This document shows positions 55,753-64,000 of a DNA stretch of 64,000 bases, one piece after another. The first letter of the stretch is position 1; each line of letters starts with the position of its first letter. Origin of the DNA: Sistotremastrum niveocremeum HHB9708. Taxonomy: Eukaryota; Basidiomycota; Agaricomycetes; Sistotremastrales; Sistotremastraceae. Made by a program: the position numbers and the translations under genes. The DNA lies in assembly GCA_001630475.1 (NCBI GenBank), contig KV419436.1:122625-186624 (forward strand), read 5' to 3'. The notes below the pieces were generated by a model, which saw only the letters and a list, made by a program, of their open reading frames with translations, did no database searches and had not been told where the DNA came from.

Positions 55753-57680
55753 TCAAGGTGACGCAATAACATAAGCGTTAAAGTTATAGGAAGGTGGATT
55801 CGGATTAAACGAGAAGCTATTAGCACCCGTATCCGCAACAGTAACACCACCACGCGTAATGACAGCCCGCATAGTGTTACCAGCGATGAGAGTCATATTG
55901 AGCTTCGACAAACCAGCGGGGACTTGGAATGTCTGGGATGTAGTCGACGAGGTGGAGAGAGTGACGGTAGAGGGCGCGCTGCATAGCACGACGGCCCAGA
56001 ATGCGTCTGTGACGAGTTGGTAGCTTGTTGGACGGGCGACGGAGTCACCGGAGGTGGCATCGCGGGGATGAGGACGAGCCCAGATTATGGCTTGGTCTTT
56101 TGTGACGGCGGGGTATGAACCGGTCTTGAACGCTTGGGCGTAATATTTGGTAAGAACTAACCAACCTATATCGGATCGTCAGGACATGATTAAATATAGA
56201 ATAGAGATCACGGCTTACCCTGATGATCGAAGCCGTTGACCCATGCTTGACTGTTCGGCTGAGCGCCTTCGATAGGGCCGACATAGTGACTTTCGCCGTA
56301 ATCATTCCATGTGATGATCTCCACGAATGGGATTTGACTGCGTGCGCTCATGATTGACTCCCATCGTCTGGCGTAGAGATGATCGTCGGCGAGATAGATC
56401 CAATTCTTGTTGTACGTTTGTGGAGAATAGTGGGTGAAGAACCAAGGCGATACTGGAGGAAAGTCAGACAAATGAACGCGCGATACAGGACTGAGACATA
56501 CCGGCAGCGAGATACGACTTTCCTGTACCTGAAAGAGTCTGGAAGTATGCTTGGTCTTGTGACAGGTCGCCGACCTGAGTAGCCAGAGAAGCGCGCGCCG
56601 AATCGGTATTCGAGCTCAACGAGTTCGCGGTGAGTTGGATGGGCCACCCCGCATTCCACTGCAAAGAGATTAGTAACTAGGAGAATGAGGAAATCAAAGA
56701 AACGCACAGCAAAGGATCCATTGGTGAAAGTCTGACTACCAAGGGTCGACGGATCCACGAAGAATGAAGGCACGAAATAGACGCCAGGTCCGCCATTTGC
56801 CACCAATGGATTGTAGAACTGAGTCTGCCATCCATTCTGATATGAACCTTGCCCGAATTGGCAGTTCTCTCCCGAGAACGTTGAAGCGAAAGGCTTGGGA
56901 GTACCAAACGTCGAATATTTGAATTGATTAGGATGATTTGCGTAGGTGGTGATGAATGAACGGAGATTAGCGCCGTCCGCAGGCGATGCGCATGAAAGCG
57001 AACTGGGATAGGGAGAGGTCAATGAACTGAAGAACTGCTGAGGAGTGTGCCACTTACGTCATATCGAAACTGATGAACAGGTAGAAGGGGCTTCCGCTTT
57101 GCTGAGCGGCCGTGTACGCGTCTGCTACGCGTGCAGGCTGCCATGAGTCGACGCCCATATTCAGAGCGAAACCATCAATTCCAGAGGCATATGCTTGCTG
57201 GATGTCGGCCTTCCAGTTGGCTACCGTATATGGGTATGTGTTGCCAACCTATCCGCAAATATTATACGCGATATGGCACGAAAGAAGGATCAGACATACC
57301 ATATGATGAGCGAAGACATATTTAGTGTTGGTCGCTGTAGGAGCAGCACTTGATGTCGAACTCGACACGGTCGTCGTAGAGTTCACCCGAACTGATGTAG
57401 AGGTGGTAGATGTGGTAGGAAGTGTCGATGTCGTCGACGTTGTGGTGGAGATAGGCTTTGTCGTGGTCGTCGAAGTGACTGATGTCGTCGAAACAGGTTT
57501 CGTAGTCGTGGTAGAGACGGTAGTAGCTGGAGAAGAGGAACCGTAGACAGTGACTGTAGTGGTTACAGTCGATGTTACAGTCGATGTTACAGTAACAGTG
57601 GGATTAATCGTCGTGGTCGGTGCCGCCTGGGCAAAAGCCCCGACGAAGGGGACCGCCAGGAGTGCTAAGATCGAAAACAT
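55753..57680 (-). CDS. Secreted alpha-1,3-glucanase (GH71)
   Basis: Mutanase-type enzyme that cuts alpha-1,3-glucan of fungal walls. Six exons: 57680-57300, 57248-57058, 57002-56708, 56658-56502, 56452-56219, 56165-55753; 556 residues. Signal peptide FSILALLAVPFVGAFAQA, then a Thr/Ser/Val-rich linker of about 100 residues (likely O-glycosylated), then the GH71 domain: KYVFAHHMVGNTYPYTVANW, GIDGFALNMGVDSWQPAR, FYLFISFDMT, a Trp-rich middle, PWFFTHYSPQTYNKNW, and EIITWNDYGESHYVGPI. A C-terminal beta-sandwich domain follows. In most GH71 enzymes carbohydrate-binding modules follow the catalytic domain; here the Thr/Ser-rich linker comes first. An in-frame ATG 36 nt upstream exists, but the signal peptide favours ATG 57680. 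Confidence 0.87.
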
Positions 57681-59003
57681 GGCGGGTTTCGGGATTTTTT
57701 GACAACATTCTGACATGCGTCGGGGTGTATTTATGCATTTCCAGATAGGAAAGGAGTTTGACGAAAGGAGACTGTGCCGTGCCTCCGAGACACATACGCA
57801 TATTCAGGAGAATGATGGGGTTAACGGATGGAAATGGAGAGTGGAGTTGAGCAAGGGGTTTTGGGCGGGACGAGAATAGTCCGATCATTAAGAGATCTCT
57901 GTATACCAGATTCATTGGCACACTTCTTACTCGTCGAGGTCATCGTCGCGACTGGGTCAAGGTTTCAAAATTTTATGTTTACTCTTGTTTGTATGTGTCT
58001 AGATGCACTAGACCGCGTATTACGTAAGCTTCGGCTGCACCTCTTTCGAATCTTTTTGGTCGGCAGTCTCATGCAATGTCTTGGATGAGAGCGAGACATA
58101 CGATACGCAAGCAAGAATCACTTGAAATATAGTCAACAAAATTTGCAATGCTAGAGCTGCATTGATCGGTGACTGGCGTCTAGATCATTTACTATCCTGG
58201 ATAGGGGAGACAATTAAAGAATTAACGTTCCGATGAAGATTCCACCATGCTCCAAGGCACCGATCATAGATCAGCATGCAGTTTTCTTGCCGAAGTGCTT
58301 TCGCTCGTAAGTTCGTTGAGAATCTGAGACGGTGAGACCTCGAAGATCGGTAAATCATAGCCAGGGATCGTACGAGTATGATGAGCGAGTTTGCCTGAAG
58401 CAGTAATCGGATGCCTCCTGGATGTCGTTATCGAATTCAGGACGATTTCTCCGTTCTTCTGCAGTATTTTGGACCTGGCATGATCTCGATCACTCTAGGC
58501 CTCCTGAGACTCCAACGAGCACTCTGTCCGGGCGAAAATTCGCCGGTAGGGAAAACAGTTACGTAGTCAGATCGTGCCTGCTCGACTCGGCCGCTATCGA
58601 ATTTAACCCCTAGTTTTCAGGGCACTTATCCCGTCTCGCCGCAGTGATCAGGGGCGAATGACACCTGAGGACGGAATATTCTTCTGCAGCCTAAGCAACT
58701 TAGCAATGAAAGTTGTAGTCGGACAGGGGCTTCGTTGCACTGAGTCAAATCGAACGTTAATTTCCTTGTGGCGCGTTTACGAGCATAAAGAGTCGGAGGT
58801 TCATTAGATACGAGGGTAAATGAATTATACGAATATAAACTATGCTAGTGTGCTATCAATACTTGAGTAGATGACATGAATGCTGATGTTGACAGTCAAT
58901 GAAAACAATGAACATAGTGCAAGGCGACAACGAGAGTCCGTGAGCTCTATTTTTACTTCCACATGAAAATGCCGAGGAACGAATCCAGGATTGAACTCGA
59001 CAC
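57681..59003. other. Intergenic, no gene seen
   Basis: Promoter side of the GH71 gene on the left, 3' end of the SNG1-like gene on the right. No convincing coding sequence. Confidence 0.4.
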
Positions 59004-60712
59004 TTAAGAGCTTTCCTCACTCTTATTGTCTTTCTCTCCTTTCGACGCAATTGATGCTCTTTCGGAATCCATGACAAATGTTGCGCTTATCGCACGTGTT
59101 TCTCTCCATCTCACGAAAGCGGTGAAGAGGAGGATGGTAATGATGTTTAGGACGATCCAAGAAAGTAGGATGCCGGCGTTGAGACCGAGCATATTCTTAG
59201 TATCGAAGATGAGAGTGCGAATTGCAAGTCCCATATTACTATTCCGTGGCTCAGTATCTGATAGCGGTAAGTGAAAGGATAGACGTACTAGACTGGGAAG
59301 GCTTTGCCGTATCGGTATAGCCATGGTTGAAGTTCGTCAGGGATAGAGGCAACGCTGACATTCGAAATGATCTGTAGATCGAATTAGCATGTTGCGCATT
59401 GCGCGTGGGCAGATTACGTACGAGAGGTAACAAGAAGAAAGCCATGAACTTGGGGCCGAGGAAGGTTATCATAGCTTCCGTCGCGAGACCGAGAGCGCCC
59501 ATTCCCATCCACACGAAGACCCAGAAAGTGAAGAATCCACCGGCGTACGTATATTTCGCACCGAAAGGAAGATGGAAAGGCAGGCTGACCATGGCGAAAC
59601 TCAGACTGAGAGGGATGTAGAGGACGAGAGGGACGACGACGCGGATGGTTAGGTATGAGCGGAGAGTGAGGTATTTCGCTATCATTTGACGGGCGGGGAA
59701 GTTTGTCATTGTCTAAACGAAGAGGTTAGAGCGGGATGGGAAGCGCAGGGAGTGGAACACACGATGATGAAGGAGAAGATGACAAGGTATATCTGTCCCA
59801 CGAGTGTAACGGCAGTTGCAACGGTTGCAGTGTAAGGTCTCAGATTAACCATGTTCCAGCCCACGCTTCCGCTAATTGTAGCCGGCGCACGAATGAGAGC
59901 CTCAATCGCAGTAGCGTTCCCAGAGGAAGCTAAGGATAAGAGGAACTGAGAAGTCAAGTTCCTTGATGCGTGGGTCGTTGCAGTTTGGAGGAGCGATGTG
60001 ACGAGGGGGACTAGGTAGTTATTGGAAGCGACTTCATTGCGAGCTTGTTGATAATAAACGGTAATGGTGGAAGCGGGATCGTATGTAGAGTCACCATGCT
60101 CCTGCGCGGTCAAAAGATTTTGGGTGGCATTAGCAGCGACTGCATCTTCGGTCAGTCCTTATCCCACAGACCGGTGAAACAATAACATACCGACAATGGC
60201 AAGCCAGGCTTTTTCATCCAATACTGAATTTTGAACGTCGATGTCTTGAGGGAATTCTGCCGCGGACACTATAGTCCATCCCAGTGTGGGATGTACTTGT
60301 TGCTGGGTGCTGGCTACAGCAGCTGATGTTATTGCTTGACCAATAGTCGATCCATCACGATCGATGACGAAGGCGGTCAGTTGGTGTGTTAGAGAATTCG
60401 ATGAAGCGAGGGAGCCCCAGTACCTGCAAGACGCTATTGAGGAAGGCATTGCGCGATCGAACCGAGGGTACTCACAAAGGAAGGAATGCCCACATTACAG
60501 CGACGATCAGAACAGTAGCTTTCGCTAGCAGAGAAATATATTGTTTTCGGATAGGCGCGAGTTCGGGCGAGAAGACTAAGTAGAAATGAATTCAGTCATT
60601 CGCGAAGCTGTCAACAGGATTAATCCTTACATGTATGTTGATGGGGTGAAAGAGAGGGCCGTGAACCAGCTTCACCAGACGACTGAGAAGCTTGAAATGG
60701 TTCGGAGTTCAT
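59004..60712 (-). CDS. SNG1-like / DUF3533 membrane protein
   Basis: Membrane protein of the DUF3533 (nitrosoguanidine-resistance SNG1) family. Seven exons: 60712-60631, 60575-60476, 60423-60191, 60139-59763, 59712-59422, 59371-59289, 59238-59004; 466 residues. A first helix (KATVLIVAVMWAFLPL) is followed by a large external loop of about 180 residues (FVIDRDGSTIGQAITSAA; PTLGWTIVSAAEFPQD; VYYQQARNEVASNNYLVP; several NxT/S sites), then a cluster of helices: VTLVGQIYLVIFSFII, VVVPLVLYIPLSLSFAMVSL, FFTFWVFVWMGMGALGLATE, and a last helix GILLSWIVLNIITILLFTAF with a short charged tail. The layout is that of ABC-2-like DUF3533 proteins. In yeast SNG1 affects mutagen resistance and membrane lipid asymmetry; the role here is unknown. 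Confidence 0.82.
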
Positions 60713-61672
60713 TGATTAATTGTTGTGAAAGGTGATAGGGAATCCGGAAGGCTCTGAAAAGCGCGATTGGTTTGACTAGCATCGACAGTAGCCCAAGTCC
60801 TTAAGTACCTCGTCAAACAGGGCCCAAAGGAGCCTTGGCGACGTTCGAGTCGCTGTTGTACATCTCATCACCGAGTCGGGCACTGCGTCAACCCTCTGTG
60901 TGAACATGGCAAGAGCGACGGATTGGGAGCCGATACGGACGCGTTAGTGTGCACAGATAAGCGCTCATCATACGTCCGCTTCTCTGCGGAGGCGGGCAGT
61001 TGTCTTCCAGATTCGGTGACTCAGAAGGATCTAGAAGATGAGCTCAGCAATTAGACAACGTCAGATGCGATAGCTTCTCACTGTGAAGGATGCAAAGGGA
61101 GAACAGCACAATAAAGCTGGCAAATCGAGAAAAGCATAGAAAATATTCATGAAAGGCTAGCTCAACATAGGGCGACCCTGAGACTCTGGGGTATGACCCC
61201 AGAGATATCTGGCGGAGAAAATCTCTTTGAAAGCGAGCTTTAACTGTCGTATAGCATGAAAGAAATGGATCGACAGGAAGAGTCTGAAAAGATGAGGTCA
61301 TTCGAATCACGTACAACGCCGTCGCGCATCGGGTACTAACACTGCGGAAGCAAAATTGCTCGGGCAAGCTTCTCCGAAACCCGAGACATCCCTCACCGAG
61401 CCTCGAATATTCCTGAACTATCTGAGGTACCTAGGTGTATTTCTGATAGTAACAGACATGTTTCAAAACCTTCAGTAAGATTAGCATTTTCACTGCCTTC
61501 GATGCGTTTAAATATTCATCCCAATCACATCATAGCTAGCACCATATAGGGCGTATAGCTGCTACAGAAAAAAGCAAGGGGGTAGCAGAACCTTATCTCC
61601 GAACCCGGGGTCAGGGGGTGTGTGTGTCTCGCGAGCTCTTCCCCGCGCAACTTAATGCAATATTTTATTCAA
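60713..61672. other. Intergenic, no gene seen
   Basis: No coding signal. Near 61600-61660 there is a GT repeat (GGGGTGTGTGTGT) and a GCGCGAGCTC-like word; a similar pair occurs near 62525-62570. Confidence 0.4.
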
Positions 61673-62305
61673 TTAAATAATCATTAAATCTTCAGATGTT
61701 ATATACAGGGGTCCGAGTGAGTTTCTACGTGATTTATTCAACACAACTGGCTTAGATTGGCCTGTCACGAGTAGCGTTTGACAAGATGACAGGGGTAGCG
61801 AGCATGAGAGATTTTGTGTTTCGTGAATGGAATGGTCTTCAGGTTGGCGAGTTTGTATCACGAGCTTGTCACAGCCGAGTGTTGAAAAAGAAGCGTTGAG
61901 CGCACAAGACTCGGGAATATGGAGGGCGAGTTGACCGATCGATCTGACTTGGGAATAGTACGCACATCCGCGTTCGAGAAAAGAGACTTGAATGAAGACA
62001 GAGGTCATCTGGTGAGTATAATGTGAGCCGGAATTAGATGTGTGTACCAGTGATAATCTGAGGTCTTTCGTCTCGTCATACACAACCATCCTGAGCCCGT
62101 CGCACCTTTCGGATTCCACTCCCCAATCGGCCGGACCATGCCCTCTGAGAGTTCGAGTCCCAACATTCACAGAAGCCGTAGTGTTCTGACTGGAAAGGTA
62201 AAATCTTGTCCTTGATGATGATCGCGACATGTTGAGTACTCGAGATGTTGGAATAGAGAAGAGTGTCTTCACCGGATGTGTGAAGGATGGGTGAGGAGCT
62301 TCCAT
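61673..62305 (-). CDS. Unrecognised ORF, 210 residues
   Basis: One unbroken frame from ATG 62305 to TAA 61673, longer than expected by chance in this base composition. It starts EAPHPSFTHPVKTLF and has stretches of alternating hydrophobic and polar residues (GLRMVVYDETKDLRLSLVHT; QMTSVFIQVSFLERGCAYYS), as in a beta-rich fold. There is no signal peptide or transmembrane helix. The ending lies near AT-rich, repeat-like sequence. An upstream exon (near 62330-62540, ending VLGTIFEVRYTYVL...) is possible. No family recognised. Confidence 0.35.
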   Translation of the reverse strand: MEAPHPSFTHPVKTLFSIPTSRVLNMSRSSSRTRFYLSSQNTTASVNVGTRTLRGHGPADWGVESERCDGLRMVVYDETKDLRLSLVHTSNSGSHYTHQMTSVFIQVSFLERGCAYYSQVRSIGQLALHIPESCALNASFSTLGCDKLVIQTRQPEDHSIHETQNLSCSLPLSSCQTLLVTGQSKPVVLNKSRRNSLGPLYITSEDLMII

Positions 62306-62834
62306 GAGATGGCGGAGAGGATGATAGTCAGAGATTTTGGAGCCACATTCGATATGATGACATCCAGCATGGTGTCGCGCATGGATACTGGCAAGCTACC
62401 TGAGATGATGCTGGCGCGCTGAGGACGTATGTGTAGCGGACTTCGAATATGGTACCCAAAACGGGAAGCCGAAGGCCTCGGCATCTTCGGAGATGGTTCG
62501 GAACCTCGGCTTTAACGGATTTAAGGGTGTGTGTGTGGGTCAAGAGCTCGTACCCGCGCTACTTGACCCCTGGTCCGCGCTCGCAGCCTTACACCCCCCT
62601 TGGAAAAAAGGAGCTCGATCTCCCGTGGCAGAGTCTTATTATGAAACAACTTTGAGACGTGTTAATAGCTTCGAACTTTGGAAATTCAAGCTGAATATGC
62701 GTTTCAGGATGCAAGGCAAGCTCATTTCTCGGCAAAGTCCGAGCGCCCATGTTGAAGCCGCTCGTCTGTGCAGAGCTCTGTGCAGGCGTCTGCAAGACCA
62801 CGATGCTACATTCTCGCCATCGCTCGCTCTCATA
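62306..62834. other. Intergenic upstream of the two-TM protein
   Basis: Contains the possible upstream exon for the minus-strand ORF and a GT run near 62526. A plus-strand frame open from 62493 runs into the next gene, but the initiator ATG chosen for that gene is at 62835. Confidence 0.35.
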
Positions 62835-63759
62835 ATGCCACTTCTTAAGAGAAAACCAGCTTCTCCAACACAGTCACCGACTAAACTGTCTCGAACTCTC
62901 CAGCTGGCGTCATCCTCTCTAACGGACGTTGTCTCGACTACTAGTAACTTGCCAACATCCAGCACGAGCGGAAGTCGTTCAGCAGAATCACTTGGCTCAC
63001 GAAGTGGATGGCCAGGAACTGAAGATGAAATTGCTCGAAGAGATCAATTTGGTCCTGTGAGAGGAGGATCAGCGGGTTATCCTCAACCACCTCAGCCGAC
63101 GACTGCGGTGGAACAATATTGGGCTGCGAGGGCGTTACGTGCCGAGGCTTTGTTGGATGCTAGAATGGGACATCAAGCTGAATTGGATAGTGCGACGAGA
63201 GCCGCAGAATTCAAACGTGAAGTACGGCGGATATCATAGCGCGATCATGTGTCCTATCACTGACTCCCGTCTTTTATAGCGAGACATCAATCACTTGAAT
63301 CGAATACATGACTCGAGGACGCGACGGTTAGAGCTTGTGGTGGTATGTCCTTCTGCTGACGCGCCCTCTCTGCTGAACTGATGGGGGTTTTTAATAGATA
63401 GGATTGGCTTCTCTTTTAGTCCTGCTGCTCGGGCTTCTCGTCTACGTTCTTCTGCGCAATCCGCACCCTGCACGAGCCTCAAGCTGGTGGACTTCTCATT
63501 ACACAATACCCATTCTGTCTCCTTTTACCTCCGTGGTACGTTCCAACTTGATTATTCGGTGCGCATCATTAAACGAACTGTGTAGGTTGAGCATGACAAT
63601 TCATTTGTTGGCTTGAGGACTATCACTCTGGGTATTGGGTTGATCTTGGTTGCGATTGTGAGCTATATCGCTGTCAAGCATCCCTCTTGGATCTTTTCTG
63701 GTACTTTCTTCGACCGGTTGAGTACATCGCAACATCCGCCATCCGAGAGACGGTCATAG
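62835..63759 (+). CDS. Two-TM membrane protein, uncharacterised
   Basis: Four phase-0 exons, 62835-63221, 63280-63342, 63398-63535 and 63586-63759, encode 253 residues. The N-terminal ~90 residues are Ser/Thr-rich and disordered (PLLKRKPASPTQSPTKLSRT). A helical, charged segment follows (EQYWAARALRAEALLDARM; RRLELVV), then two transmembrane helices: GLASLLVLLLGLLVYVLL and LGIGLILVAIVSYIAVKH, separated by about 40 residues. The form resembles fungal membrane-tethered coiled-coil proteins, but I do not recognise a named family. The start is the first ATG after which the sequence looks protein-like; the frame is open upstream. Confidence 0.65.
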
Positions 63760-64000
63760 TTCTTGAATATATCTCAGCAGTCCTCTTTCATTATCATTAT
63801 TTTGATCAATATAACTTCGGATTCAGAGCTTCCGAAGAAAGGGCTCTAGTGTAGTGTGGTGGGTGTTACTTTGAGGTTCGTAACCGAGAGGTTATTGACC
63901 GGGTTAAATACGCGTTATGAACCTGTGTGTGACAAGAATGCTGGTGAAAATGGTGTAAAATATCAGACTACCCGGGAAACGAAGCCTATCGAAATTCTGA
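63760..64000. other. Right-end intergenic
   Basis: AT-rich 3' region of the preceding gene. No further feature in view. Confidence 0.4.

Noticed and set aside
57325-57546. Val/Asp-rich plus-strand frame
   Set aside because: Antisense of the Thr/Ser-rich linker of the GH71 gene.
61590-62600. Possible transposon bounded by GT-runs near 61620 and 62526
   Set aside because: The similarity is short and in part low-complexity; no target duplication or clear terminal repeats were found.

Overview
The window is from a filamentous basidiomycete, most likely an agaricomycete. Genes are split by many 45-65 nt GT-AG introns. Several products belong to families I know mainly from Agaricomycetes (DUF6534 and DUF7330 proteins, an expanded 7TM family). 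The housekeeping genes (MAD1, ERG7, SEC13, mitochondrial EF-G, RRP45) are clearly fungal. There are no bacterial operons, rRNA or CRISPR. Exon limits below were read by eye from splice sites and reading phase; no alignment or transcript was available.

Layout. 1-3.5 kb is repeat-rich, with the tail of a tyrosine recombinase. 3.5-8.5 kb holds a tandem pair of 7TM receptor-like genes; the first carries two hAT-type MITEs with perfect 8-bp target duplications, one of them inside an exon. 8.7-9.6 kb has an imperfect fold-back and related repeats. 9.6-32.7 kb is a mostly core block: MAD1, a gap-broken small membrane gene, a large FHA/coiled-coil/tail-anchor protein, ERG7 (minus strand, with an in-frame stop near its C-terminus), two tiny dsRBD-like genes around a hypothetical gene, SEC13, mitochondrial EF-G and exosome RRP45. 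33-40 kb holds two paralogous alpha/beta hydrolases, with a complete gag-only Ty1/copia-type LTR element just upstream of the first one's start codon, plus small membrane and cysteine-rich genes.

The most interesting region is 40.7-46.7 kb. Two UstYa-like (DUF3328) genes lie in tandem on the minus strand. Diverging from them is a plus-strand gene for a secreted precursor: a signal peptide followed by 12 near-identical repeats with the core PLLDxLVSSDYG, each preceded by a dibasic (KR) Kex2 site. Every repeat is its own exon and all 14 exons are multiples of 3 nt. This is the layout expected for a dikaritin-like RiPP locus, in which Kex2 releases tyrosine-containing cores and UstYa-type oxidases cyclise them. 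I know of no described product with this core.

48.5-64 kb contains DUF6534 and DUF7330 proteins, a GFY/ATO acetate-transporter homologue, a secreted GH71 alpha-1,3-glucanase, an SNG1/DUF3533 membrane protein, an unrecognised ORF and a two-TM membrane protein.
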